A stretch of 64,000 nt of DNA, taken from Sphingomonas_Q fennica_A. Lineage in GTDB: Bacteria > Pseudomonadota > Alphaproteobacteria > Sphingomonadales > Sphingomonadaceae. The notes beneath the pieces were generated by a model. The model did not search any database. It was given only the letters and a program-made list of their open reading frames with translations, and was not told where the DNA came from. Location of the stretch: positions 1 to 64,000 of the forward strand of contig JAQIJD010000010.1 of NCBI GenBank assembly GCA_036946415.1, given 5' to 3'. Below, in pieces: positions 24,913 to 34,227 of the stretch (the stretch's first letter is position 1; each line of letters begins with the position of its first letter). The position numbers and the translations under genes are program-made.

Positions 24913-27702
24913 ATGCGTGCATGGCTGCTGACCGCGAGCGCACTGGCGCTGGCATCGACCGCGGGCGGGGCCGCCGCCCAGACCCGGCCGGTCACCGATC
25001 CGGCGACGGTCTTCAAGGCGAAGCCCGGTTCGGACTATTTCCTCGCCAACTACCGGCAGGTGACGGACTGGCTGCAAAAGGTGGCCGCCGAGAGCGACCG
25101 GCTGAAGCTGGTCAACATCGGCAAGACCGCCGAGGGGCGCGACCAATATATGGCGATCGTCTCCTCGCCCGAGAATATCCGCGCGCTCGATCGCTATCGC
25201 GGCATCTCGCAGCAGCTGGCGCTGGCCAAGGGGCTGACCGACGATCAGGCGAGGACGCTTGCCGAACAGGGCCGGGCGGTGGTGCTGATCGACGCCGGCC
25301 TGCACGCGACCGAGGTCGTCAACGTGCAGAGCCATATCCAGCTGATCCACGAGATGGTGACGCGCACCGATCCCGAGACGACGCGTATCCTGAACGACAC
25401 GATCGCGCTCTACGTCTTCGCCAATCCCGACGGGCTCGATCTCGTCGCCGACTGGTATATGCGGCCGGCCGACAAGGCGAAACGCAACAGCAATACGATC
25501 CCGGTCCTCTACCAGAAATATATCGGGCACGATAACAATCGCGACAGTTTCGCCTCGAACCAGCCCGAGACGACCAACATGAACCGCGTCGCCTATCGCG
25601 AGTGGTTCCCGCAGATCCTCTACAACCAGCACCAGACCGGGCCGATCGGCACGGTCGTCTTCATCCCGCCGTTCCGCGATCCGTATAATTTCAACAACGA
25701 GCCGCTCGTCATCAACCAGACCGACGCGGTCGGCACGGCGATGCACGCGCGGCTGGTGGCGCAGGGCAAGGCGGGGTCGGTCTCGCGCTCGGGCGCGCCA
25801 TATTCGACGTGGTTCAACGGCGGCATCCGCACGATCGGCTATTTCCACAACCAGATCGGCATCCTGACCGAGATCATCGGCAACCCCACGCCGCTGGAAA
25901 TCCCGCTGGTCCCCGCCAACCAGCTCAACCGGCAGGACGAGGTGATGACGATCGCCCCGCAGAAATGGCATTTCCAGCAGTCGATCGACTATGTGAAGGA
26001 AATGTCGCGGGCGATCCTCGACTATGCGTCGCGCAATCGCGAGGTGGTCCTCTACAACCGCTACGTGATGGGCCGGAACCAGATCCGGATGGGCAGCGAG
26101 GATAGCTGGGTCGTCACGCCCAAGCGGATCGAGGCGCTGAAGGCCGCGGCCGAAAAGGAGAAGAAGCCGGAAGGCGACAATCCGCTGGCCGGCCTGACGG
26201 GCTACGACACCGGGGCGATCGTGCCCTCGTCGCTCTACAAGAGCGTGTTGCAGGATCCGCGCTACCGCGCCCCGCGCGCCTTCGTCATACCGGCCGACGG
26301 GCAGGCCGACATGCCGACGACCGTCGCCTTCCTCAATTCGCTCATCAAGACCGGGATCGAGGTGGAGCGCGCGCCCGCCGCCTTCACCGCCGGCGGCAAG
26401 CGTTATGCGGCCGGCTCCTACGTCGTCCGCGCCGATCAGGCGTTCCGCCCGCACGTCCTCGACATGTTCGAGCCGCAGGACCATCCGCAGGACTTCGCCT
26501 ATCCCGGCGGCCCGCCGACGCGGCCCTATGACGTGACGGGCTATACGCTCGCCTATCAGATGAACGTCGCGTTCGACCGGCTGCTCGACGGCGCCCCACC
26601 GCATTTCCCGCAGGTCGCCGAGGTGATGGAGACGCCGCCGGCGGGCCGCGTGATCGGCAGCGGCGGCGCCGGTTTCGTCGTCGATCACGGCACCAACAAC
26701 AGCTTCATCCTCACCAACCGGCTGCTGAAGGCGGGGGCGCCCGTCTACTGGCTGAAGCAGGCGGTGACGGTGGACGGCGACAAGCTCGCCCCCGGCGCGC
26801 TGTGGATACCCACCGGGGGCGCCGCCAAGGGCATCGTCGATACAGCGGTCCGCTCGCTCGGCATCGATGCGCATGCCGTCGCCGCCAAACCGGCGGGCGA
26901 GACGATCCGGCTGAAGCCGGTGCGGATCGCGCTGGTCGATCACTACGGCGGGTCGATGGCGTCCGGCTGGAACCGCTGGATCTTCGAGAAATACGAATTC
27001 CCCTACACCAAGGTCTTCCCGCAGGAGCTGGACCGCGGCGGGCTGGACAAGAAATATGACGTGGTCGTCTTCCAGTCGGACGTGCTGGGGCGCGAGGGGC
27101 GGCCGCCGCAGAGGCAGCCCGACGCGGCCGACCTTCCGGCCGAATGGCGCGGCGCGCTCGGCCGGGTGACGAGCGAGAAGACGATCCCGCAACTGACCGC
27201 CTTCACGCGGGCGGGCGGCACGCTGATCGCGGTCGGCAACGCCACGCGGCTGGGGCCGGAGATCGGCCTGCCGGTCTACAATGCGCTGACGACGGTGGAC
27301 GCGGCGGGCAAGCGCACGCCGCTGCCCGGCACCAAATTCTACGTGCCGGGCTCGGTCCTCCAGGCGAAGGTCGATCCGAGCGATCCGCTGGCCTATGGCG
27401 TGCCCGATACGCTGGACGTCTTCTACAACAACAATCCGACCTATGCCTTCGCCCCGAACACCGCCGGGGTGCGGCGCGTGGCGTGGTTCGCCAGCGAGGA
27501 TCCGCTGCGCTCCGGCTGGGCGTGGGGCCAGAAGGCGCTGAACGATACCGCGACGGTGATCGACGGCACGCTCGGCCGCGGCCACGTCTATCTCCTCGCC
27601 AACGAGGTGACGCAGCGCGGCCAGCCTTATGCCTCGTTCAAGTTCCTGTTCAACGCGGCGCTCTACGGACCCACGCAGGCCGGGCAGACGCCGGCCGACT
27701 GA
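24913..27702 (+). CDS. Secreted M14 family zinc carboxypeptidase, large
   Basis: A 929-residue exported M14 metallopeptidase. Signal peptide MRAWLLTASALALASTAGGA. The catalytic domain occupies about residues 35-370. Zinc ligands are in DAGLHATEVV (HxTE, near 130) and NQHQTG near 238, and the general base Glu in IGILTEIIGNP near 320. The C-terminal 500 residues are a family-specific accessory region without a motif I recognise. It is probably a periplasmic or outer-membrane-facing carboxypeptidase. It shares an operon with the M20 enzyme, and a strong terminator follows at 27749. Confidence 0.92.
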   Translation: MRAWLLTASALALASTAGGAAAQTRPVTDPATVFKAKPGSDYFLANYRQVTDWLQKVAAESDRLKLVNIGKTAEGRDQYMAIVSSPENIRALDRYRGISQQLALAKGLTDDQARTLAEQGRAVVLIDAGLHATEVVNVQSHIQLIHEMVTRTDPETTRILNDTIALYVFANPDGLDLVADWYMRPADKAKRNSNTIPVLYQKYIGHDNNRDSFASNQPETTNMNRVAYREWFPQILYNQHQTGPIGTVVFIPPFRDPYNFNNEPLVINQTDAVGTAMHARLVAQGKAGSVSRSGAPYSTWFNGGIRTIGYFHNQIGILTEIIGNPTPLEIPLVPANQLNRQDEVMTIAPQKWHFQQSIDYVKEMSRAILDYASRNREVVLYNRYVMGRNQIRMGSEDSWVVTPKRIEALKAAAEKEKKPEGDNPLAGLTGYDTGAIVPSSLYKSVLQDPRYRAPRAFVIPADGQADMPTTVAFLNSLIKTGIEVERAPAAFTAGGKRYAAGSYVVRADQAFRPHVLDMFEPQDHPQDFAYPGGPPTRPYDVTGYTLAYQMNVAFDRLLDGAPPHFPQVAEVMETPPAGRVIGSGGAGFVVDHGTNNSFILTNRLLKAGAPVYWLKQAVTVDGDKLAPGALWIPTGGAAKGIVDTAVRSLGIDAHAVAAKPAGETIRLKPVRIALVDHYGGSMASGWNRWIFEKYEFPYTKVFPQELDRGGLDKKYDVVVFQSDVLGREGRPPQRQPDAADLPAEWRGALGRVTSEKTIPQLTAFTRAGGTLIAVGNATRLGPEIGLPVYNALTTVDAAGKRTPLPGTKFYVPGSVLQAKVDPSDPLAYGVPDTLDVFYNNNPTYAFAPNTAGVRRVAWFASEDPLRSGWAWGQKALNDTATVIDGTLGRGHVYLLANEVTQRGQPYASFKFLFNAALYGPTQAGQTPAD

Positions 27703-28028
27703 CCGGGCGCCCCCACGCCGGCGTTCCTTTATTCCTGCCGAACAGATTGGCCGCCGGGACATGTTTCCGGCGGCCTTTCGCCGCGCGTCGAACGAAAAGG
27801 CCGAACAGACACGCTATAGCCTGTGGTTATGGACGTCCCCTCCAAATGCATGGATGCGGCCCCGCGTCAGCCTTGACCGTAATCGATCGCCTGCTAGCTT
27901 TATTTCACCGGACATGGAGGTAATCGCCTCGCCGGACGTCAGAAAAGCAGAAGACAGTCACCGTCGAAAGGGACGCAGATCCCGACAGGCAGGAGCGGTC
28001 CGACAGTCGCGTCACAAGGGGGTTTCCT
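27703..28028. promoter_or_regulatory. 326-base intergenic region before TBDR
   Basis: Apart from the terminator at 27749-27778 no gene is evident; only very short reading frames such as a 15-codon one at 27830 occur. A possible promoter, TTGACC at 27873-27878 with TAGCTT 16 bases on, would give the receptor gene at 28029 a leader of over 100 bases. Confidence 0.35.
27749..27778 (+). terminator. Hairpin terminator after peptidase operon
   Basis: GGCCGCCGG and CCGGCGGCC form a perfect nine-base-pair stem with loop GACATGTTT, followed by TTTCG. It is 47 bases after the M14 stop codon and separates the peptidase operon from the receptor gene. Confidence 0.7.
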
Positions 28029-31000
28029 ATGTCCGCTCGCTATTCGTCCATCACGATTCCGTCAGATCCCGCACCGACTGCCGAGCGTAGGGGACGCCGC
28101 TCGCGCCAACTTCTCATTGCTGCATTATTGCTGGGTGGCGGAACGACCGCTTTTGCCCAGGATGCGCAGCCAACGCCGGCGGCGCCCTCGCCCTCGCCCA
28201 CGCTGACCCCGCCGGCGGACCTGCCCGCCCCGGTCGCGGACGCGACGACGCCGGATACCGAGACGGTGACCGTCACCGGATCGCGCATCGTCCGCAACGG
28301 CTATGATGCGCCGACGCCGGTGACGGTGATCGGTCTCGCCGACATCCAGGCCGCAGCCCCCGCCAACGTCGCCGATTTCGTCAACCAGATCCCCTCGGTG
28401 GCGGGCAGCGTCACCCCCTCCAACACGCAGCGCAACTTGAGCGGCGGCGCCGGCGGCATCAATACGATCAACCTCCGCTCGCTCGGCACCACGCGCACGC
28501 TGGTGCTGCTCGACGGGCATCGCTCGGTCGGCTCGCTCGCGACCGGCACGGTCGACGTCAACACCATCCCGCAGGGGCTGGTGAAGAGCGTCGAGGTCGT
28601 CACCGGCGGCGCGTCCTCGGTCTACGGCTCGGATGCGGTGGCGGGCGTCGTCAACTTCATCCTCGATCGCACCTACACCGGCCTGAAGGGCGAACTCAGC
28701 TATGGCGAGACGACCTATGGCGACGACAAGGGCTGGCGCGCGACGCTGACCGGCGGCACCAAATTCGCCGACGGCCGCGGCCATTTGCTGCTCAGCGGCA
28801 ATTATTCGCATCGCGGCGGCGTCTACGGGGCGGGCGCGCGCAAGTGGCAGAACCGCGGCGTCCACCTCATCCAGAACCCGCGCTACGTGGCCGGCAATGG
28901 CGAACCGGAATATATGGAGGCCTTCCAGTCGGGCCTCAACACCACCACCGGCGGCGGCATCATCACCTCCGGCCCGTTGCGCGGCACCTATTTCGGCCAG
29001 GGCGGCACCGTCAACCGCTACGATTACGGCCCCAACCGGCTCAACAACCTGCCGTGGACGGTCGGCGGCGACTGGCGGATCAGCCAGCATTATTACGGCA
29101 CCTCGATCCAGCCCGAGGAGCGGCTGAGCAGCCTCTTCGGCCGGGCGAGCTTCGAGCTGTTCGACAATTTCGAGGTCTTCACCGAAATCTCGTACAACCA
29201 CAGCCGGCAGGATAGCTGGGGCGGCTATCATACCGACAAGGCGAACGTCACGATCCTGGGCGACAACGCCTTCATCCCCGCCTCGGTCCGCGCGCAGCTG
29301 AACGGCGCGGGCTTCACCCTCGGCACCTGGAACCAGGATATCCCGACGCGTGAGAGCAAGTATCGGCGCGAGGTGCAGCGCTACCTCGCCGGGTTCGAGG
29401 GCGGGTTCGACTTCCTGAAGATGGACTGGAAGTGGGACGGCTATTACCAGCGCGGCGTGATGAAGGCGAAGGAGGGGCTGGTCTCCGCCAATCGCACCAA
29501 GCTGGGCTTCGCGCAGGATGCGGTGCGCAACGCCGCGGGCCAGATCGTCTGCCGCGTGACGCGCGACGGCAGCACCAATCCGCTGGCCGCGGGCTGCGTG
29601 CCCTTCAACCGAATGGGCGTCGGCGTCAATTCGCAGGCCGCGGTCGATTACATCATGGGCGAGCCTTATGGCGACCGGCGGCTGCAACAGGATGTCGCCG
29701 CGCTCAATTTCAGCACCAGCGTCGTCAATCCGCTGCTCGATCCGATCGGCATCGCCTTCGGCGTCGAGCATCGCAAGGAACAGATTTCGGGCTTCGTGCC
29801 GCCCGAATTCGCCGCCGGCTGGTATTCGGGCAATTTCACGCCGACCTTCGGCTCCTACACGGTGACGGAGGGCTATCTCGAAACGCTGGTCAACCTGCCG
29901 CTCGATCTCGAGTTCAACGGCGCCGCGCGCTACACCAGCTACAGCGAATCCGGCGATGTGGTGACGTGGAAGGCGGGGCTCAGCTGGGAGCCGGTGCGCG
30001 ACCTGCGCTTCCGCGCCACCCGATCGCGCGACATTCGCGCGCCCAACCTGTCCGAATTGTTCCAGGGCGGCGCGCGCAACACCAATTCGATCGGCGATCC
30101 CTGGCAGGCCAACAATTCGATCCGCTACACGCAGACGGTGACGGGCAATCTGGCGCTGAAGCCGGAGAAGGCCGATACCTGGGGCCTGGGCGTCGTCTAT
30201 CGCCCGTCGTTCATCCCCGGCCTCGGCCTGTCGGTCGATTATTACGACATCAAGGTGAAGGGGGCGATCGCCACGCTCGGGCCGCAGGAGGTGATCGATC
30301 GCTGCTTCACCGGCAATATCGAATTGTGCCAGCGGTTGCAGGCGATCATCGGCACCGGCGCCTCGGCCCGCACGATCGCCTTCGGCACCAACGGCTTCAC
30401 CAATACGGCCGGGCCGGGGCCGAACGTCGCCGAATATCTGATCGCCAACAGCCCCTATAATTTCCTGTCGAACCGCAACAGCGGTATCGATTTCGAACTG
30501 AGCTACCTGTTCGATCTGGCCGATCTCAGCCCAGCGCTGGCGGGCAAGATGAGCTTCCGCGGCATCGCCACCCATTATCTGAAGGCCGAGGTCGCCAACG
30601 GCGTCAATGCGCCGACGGACTCGGTGGGCGAGAACGGCCTGAACGGCCCGCCCGACTGGACCTACCGCCTGACGCTCGGCTACGCGCTCGACAAGCTGTC
30701 CTTGCAGGTGATCGGCCGGGGCATCAGCTCGGGCGTCTACAATAACGACTGGGTCGAATGCGCGTCCGGCTGCCCGGCGACCAACACCATCAACCGCACC
30801 ATCGCCAGCAACCGGCTGGACGGCGCTTTCTACCTCGACACGTACGTCGCCTACGATCTGCCGGTCGGGCGGGTGAAGAGCCAGGTCTATTTCCGCGTGG
30901 CCAACCTGCTCAATCGCGATCCGGCGCCGGTCGGCAAGGGGCCGTCGGATACGTCGAACGTCGATCTGGGCATCAACCAGACCTTCTACGACTATCTCGG

Positions 31001-31037
31001 CCGCACCTTCCGCGTGGGCGTCCGCTTCGACATCTGA
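28029..31037 (+). CDS. TonB-dependent receptor with extended Pro/Ala-rich N-terminus
   Basis: A 1002-residue receptor. An unusually long n-region (about 28 residues, with RRGRRSRQ) precedes the hydrophobic LLIAALLLGGGTTAFAQ, then a Pro/Ala/Ser-rich linker before the TonB box TETVTVTGSRIVRNGYDAPT near residue 80. The plug has LRSLGTTRTLVLLDGHRSVG and VVTGGASSVYGSDAVAG, typical of the oar/CirA-like large receptors that often take peptides or oligosaccharides. The barrel ends YLGRTFRVGVRFDI. It lies directly after two secreted peptidases and before the propeller protein, so a peptide-type ligand is suggested. Confidence 0.94.
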   Translation: MSARYSSITIPSDPAPTAERRGRRSRQLLIAALLLGGGTTAFAQDAQPTPAAPSPSPTLTPPADLPAPVADATTPDTETVTVTGSRIVRNGYDAPTPVTVIGLADIQAAAPANVADFVNQIPSVAGSVTPSNTQRNLSGGAGGINTINLRSLGTTRTLVLLDGHRSVGSLATGTVDVNTIPQGLVKSVEVVTGGASSVYGSDAVAGVVNFILDRTYTGLKGELSYGETTYGDDKGWRATLTGGTKFADGRGHLLLSGNYSHRGGVYGAGARKWQNRGVHLIQNPRYVAGNGEPEYMEAFQSGLNTTTGGGIITSGPLRGTYFGQGGTVNRYDYGPNRLNNLPWTVGGDWRISQHYYGTSIQPEERLSSLFGRASFELFDNFEVFTEISYNHSRQDSWGGYHTDKANVTILGDNAFIPASVRAQLNGAGFTLGTWNQDIPTRESKYRREVQRYLAGFEGGFDFLKMDWKWDGYYQRGVMKAKEGLVSANRTKLGFAQDAVRNAAGQIVCRVTRDGSTNPLAAGCVPFNRMGVGVNSQAAVDYIMGEPYGDRRLQQDVAALNFSTSVVNPLLDPIGIAFGVEHRKEQISGFVPPEFAAGWYSGNFTPTFGSYTVTEGYLETLVNLPLDLEFNGAARYTSYSESGDVVTWKAGLSWEPVRDLRFRATRSRDIRAPNLSELFQGGARNTNSIGDPWQANNSIRYTQTVTGNLALKPEKADTWGLGVVYRPSFIPGLGLSVDYYDIKVKGAIATLGPQEVIDRCFTGNIELCQRLQAIIGTGASARTIAFGTNGFTNTAGPGPNVAEYLIANSPYNFLSNRNSGIDFELSYLFDLADLSPALAGKMSFRGIATHYLKAEVANGVNAPTDSVGENGLNGPPDWTYRLTLGYALDKLSLQVIGRGISSGVYNNDWVECASGCPATNTINRTIASNRLDGAFYLDTYVAYDLPVGRVKSQVYFRVANLLNRDPAPVGKGPSDTSNVDLGINQTFYDYLGRTFRVGVRFDI

Positions 31038-31083
31038 CCGATCCGGCCGCCGCGCCGCATAAGAACGCACAGGGGATCCGACC

Positions 31084-34000
31084 ATGAGGAAATCAACCGT
31101 CTGGCTTTTGGCCGGCAGCCTGCTCGCCGGCGCGGCGATGCCCGTTGCCGCCCAGACCTACGATGCGGCGCAATGGTCGGGCCTCCGCTACCGGCAGGTG
31201 GGGCCGTGGCGCGGCGGGCGCGTCACCACCGTCACCGGCGTGCCTGCCGAGCCGCGCACCTTCTACATGGGCACGGTCGGCGGCGGCGTCTGGAAGACGA
31301 CGGATGCCGGCAACAGATGGACCAACCTGACCGACGGGCAGATCGCGGTCGGCCCGGTCGGCGCGGTGGCGGTGGCGGATACCGATCCCAACATCGTCTA
31401 TGCCGGCACCGGATCGTCCAAGATCCGCAGCAACGTCTCGATCGGCAAGGGCATCTACAAGTCGGTCGATGCCGGCAAGACCTGGACGTTCACCGGCCTG
31501 AAGGACGTCGGCCAGATCGCCACGATCCGCATCAACCCGAAGAACCCGGACGAGGTGTTCGTCGCCTCGACCGGCGATCCGTTCAAATATACCAAGGAAC
31601 GCGGCGTCTACCGCACCCGCGACGGCGGCAAGACGTGGAAGAAGGTGTTCTTCCTCAACGAACGGCTGGGGGCGGCCGACATCGAGTTCCAGGCCGACGA
31701 CCCCTCGATCCTCTACACCGCCATGTGGCACGGGCTGCGCCAGCCCTGGTCGATCATCTCGGGCGGCACCGAGGGCGGCCTCTACAAGTCGACCGACGGT
31801 GGCGATACGTGGAAGAAGCTGGGCGGCGGCCTGCCGACCGGCCTGTTCGGCCGCGCCAACGTCGGCGTCAGCGCCGCAGCACCCAACACGCTCTACGCGC
31901 TGATCGAGGCGAAGCCGGGTCCGGGCCTCTACCGCTCCGACGATGCCGGCGCGACGTGGACGCTGGTGAACGGCGAGACACGGCTGGTGACGCGGCCCTT
32001 CTACTACACCACGCTTGGCGTCGACCCGAACGACGTGAACACCGTGTTCGTCGGCAACGAGGGCTGGTTCAAGTCGACCGACGGCGGCAAGACCTTCGCC
32101 ACCCGCCCGACCCCGCACGGCGACAATCACGACGTGTGGATCAACCCGCGCGATTCCAGGCTGATGGTGCAGGCCAACGACGGCGGCGCCAACGTCTCGC
32201 TGGACGGCGGGGCGACGTGGAGCAGCCAGGCCAACCAGCCGACCGCGGAAATGTATCAGGTCGCCATCGACGACCAATATCCCTACCGCATCTACGGCGC
32301 GCAGCAGGACAATACGACCGTCATCATCCCCTCGCTGGCGACGGGCGACGGGCAGGGCTTCCGCGTCGGGCCGGGGTGCGAGACGGGGCCGATCATCCCC
32401 AAGCTCGGCGATCCGCAGATGGTGTGGGGCGGGTGCAAGGGCCAGTTCAGCCGGATGAACCTCGGCACCAACTTCAACGAGGAAAGCTACTGGATCGGCA
32501 GCGAGTCGCTCTACGGCAACGATCCGGACAAGCTGCGCTACCGCTTCCAGCGCGTGGCGCCGATGGAGATTTCCCCGGTCGAGCCGAACACGCTCTATTA
32601 CGGATCGCAGTTCGTGCATCGCTCGCGCGACGGCGGCGTGACGTGGGAGACGATCAGCCCCGATCTCACCGCCAATCCCCCGAACCGCCAGCGCGCCTCG
32701 GGCGAGCCGATCACGATCGATGCGACCGGCGAGGAGGTCTATTCCACGGTCTATGCGATCCGCGAAAGCAAGGTGAAGCCCGGCGTGATTTGGGCGGGAT
32801 CGAACGACGGCCTCGTCCACGTCACGCAGGATAACGGGGCGACGTGGCGCAACGTCACTCCGCGCGGCCTGCCGCCCGGCGGCCGCGTCCAGAATATCGA
32901 GCCGGGCGTGCGCGCGCCGGGCACGGCCTATGTCGCCATCTACCGCTATCTGATGGGCGATTTCGCGCCCTACATTTATGCCACCACCGATTACGGCCGG
33001 TCGTGGAAGCGGCTGACCGACGGGCGCAACGGCATCGCCGCCGACGAGCCGACCCGCGTGGTGCGCGAGGATCCCGATCGGCCGGGGCTGCTCTATGCCG
33101 GCACCGAATTCGGCCTCTACGCTTCGTTCGACGATGGCGCGCGCTGGCAGAGCATCCAGATGAACCTGCCGCGCACGCCCGTCACGGACCTGCGGCTGGC
33201 GCATGGCGACCTGATCCTCTCGACGCAGGGGCGCGGCTTCTACGTGCTCGACAATCTCGGCGTGCTGCGCCAGCTGCCGGCCGAGGCGGCGGCGGCACGG
33301 ACGACGCGGCTCTACAAGCCGGCGGTCGCGACGCGTATCAACGCCAGCGGCGATAAGGGGCCTAACCCCAGCGAAGGCCCGGAATATGCGCTGCCGGGCG
33401 CGCAGATCGATTATTATCTGGCGCCCGATCACAGCGGCCCCGCCTCGCTCACCATCCGCGACGCGACGGGCGCGGTCGTCCGCCGGATCGAGAGCGGCGC
33501 GACGGCGGCGCCCGCGGGCGGCGGCGGTGGCGACGACGACGGCCTCGGCCGCTATCGCCCCGTCTATCCGGCGACGCTGGATGCGACGCCCGGCATGCAC
33601 CGCTTCATCTGGGATCTGCGCTACGGCGGGGAAACCGCAGCCACTCCGCCCGGCGAAGGGCGCCGCGCGCCCGCCGGGCCGGTCGTGCCCCCCGGCGCCT
33701 ACACGGTCGAGTTCGCCGCCGGCACCGCCAGCGGCCGCCAGCCGCTGACGATCGTCGCCGATCCGCGCGTGCTGGCGAGCGGGATCACCGCCGCCGACCT
33801 TTCGGCCCAATATGCCCACAATATGGCGGCACTGAAGCTCGTGACCGACATGAACCTCGCCGTCTCGCGCGTCACGCAGGCGCAGGCGGCGCTGGAGAAG
33901 GCTCCCGATCCGGCCCGCGCCCGCGCACTGAAGCCGATCGCCGATCGGCTCATCACGCCCCGCATCCGCTACAGCCAGCCGGCGTTGCAGACGCATGTCG

Positions 34001-34227
34001 TCTATCTCTACAGCCAGCTCAATGCGGCGGACCAGAAGGTGCCGCCCGATGCCGCCGCCCGCCTCGTCCAGCTGCGCGGCCAGATCGACGCGATCACCGC
34101 CGAGCTGGATCGCCTGCTGGGGCCGGTGACGACCGCCGAACTGGGCCGCTTCCGCTCCGGTATCGACGGGGCGGTGCTCGATGTCGCCGTCACCACCGAA
34201 AGCGAGACCGAGAGCGACAACGAGTGA
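31084..34227 (+). CDS. Secreted BNR/Asp-box beta-propeller protein (sortilin/VPS10-like)
   Basis: A 1047-residue exported protein. Signal peptide MRKSTVWLLAGSLLAGAAMP cleaved near VAAQTY. At least seven Asp-box (S/TxDxGxxW) repeats are visible: TTDAGNRW, SVDAGKTW, TRDGGKTW, STDGGDTW, SRDGGVTW, TQDNGATW and TTDYGRSW, spread over residues 75-650, forming one or two propellers. A C-terminal region (about 740 on) has a beta-sandwich-like part (HRFIWDLRYGG) and a helical tail. Such proteins are often labelled glycosyl hydrolases, but no catalytic pair is evident; binding of protein or peptide is equally possible. The next receptor starts inside its stop codon. Confidence 0.85.
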   Translation: MRKSTVWLLAGSLLAGAAMPVAAQTYDAAQWSGLRYRQVGPWRGGRVTTVTGVPAEPRTFYMGTVGGGVWKTTDAGNRWTNLTDGQIAVGPVGAVAVADTDPNIVYAGTGSSKIRSNVSIGKGIYKSVDAGKTWTFTGLKDVGQIATIRINPKNPDEVFVASTGDPFKYTKERGVYRTRDGGKTWKKVFFLNERLGAADIEFQADDPSILYTAMWHGLRQPWSIISGGTEGGLYKSTDGGDTWKKLGGGLPTGLFGRANVGVSAAAPNTLYALIEAKPGPGLYRSDDAGATWTLVNGETRLVTRPFYYTTLGVDPNDVNTVFVGNEGWFKSTDGGKTFATRPTPHGDNHDVWINPRDSRLMVQANDGGANVSLDGGATWSSQANQPTAEMYQVAIDDQYPYRIYGAQQDNTTVIIPSLATGDGQGFRVGPGCETGPIIPKLGDPQMVWGGCKGQFSRMNLGTNFNEESYWIGSESLYGNDPDKLRYRFQRVAPMEISPVEPNTLYYGSQFVHRSRDGGVTWETISPDLTANPPNRQRASGEPITIDATGEEVYSTVYAIRESKVKPGVIWAGSNDGLVHVTQDNGATWRNVTPRGLPPGGRVQNIEPGVRAPGTAYVAIYRYLMGDFAPYIYATTDYGRSWKRLTDGRNGIAADEPTRVVREDPDRPGLLYAGTEFGLYASFDDGARWQSIQMNLPRTPVTDLRLAHGDLILSTQGRGFYVLDNLGVLRQLPAEAAAARTTRLYKPAVATRINASGDKGPNPSEGPEYALPGAQIDYYLAPDHSGPASLTIRDATGAVVRRIESGATAAPAGGGGGDDDGLGRYRPVYPATLDATPGMHRFIWDLRYGGETAATPPGEGRRAPAGPVVPPGAYTVEFAAGTASGRQPLTIVADPRVLASGITAADLSAQYAHNMAALKLVTDMNLAVSRVTQAQAALEKAPDPARARALKPIADRLITPRIRYSQPALQTHVVYLYSQLNAADQKVPPDAAARLVQLRGQIDAITAELDRLLGPVTTAELGRFRSGIDGAVLDVAVTTESETESDNE

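Noticed and set aside
23251..27762. 1503-codon open frame on the minus strand
   Set aside because: It lies entirely opposite the M20 and M14 peptidase genes, which have clear motifs and leaders. Long antisense frames are expected when third positions are nearly all G or C. The translation is rich in R, G and H with no domain.
27830..27877. Fifteen-codon reading frame in the gap before the receptor gene
   Set aside because: It lacks a ribosome site and conserved context; short frames like this occur by chance.
31084..34227. True glycosyl hydrolase activity for the propeller protein
   Set aside because: Asp-box repeats are structural. No sialidase arginine triad or acid pair could be placed, so I kept the call at fold level.
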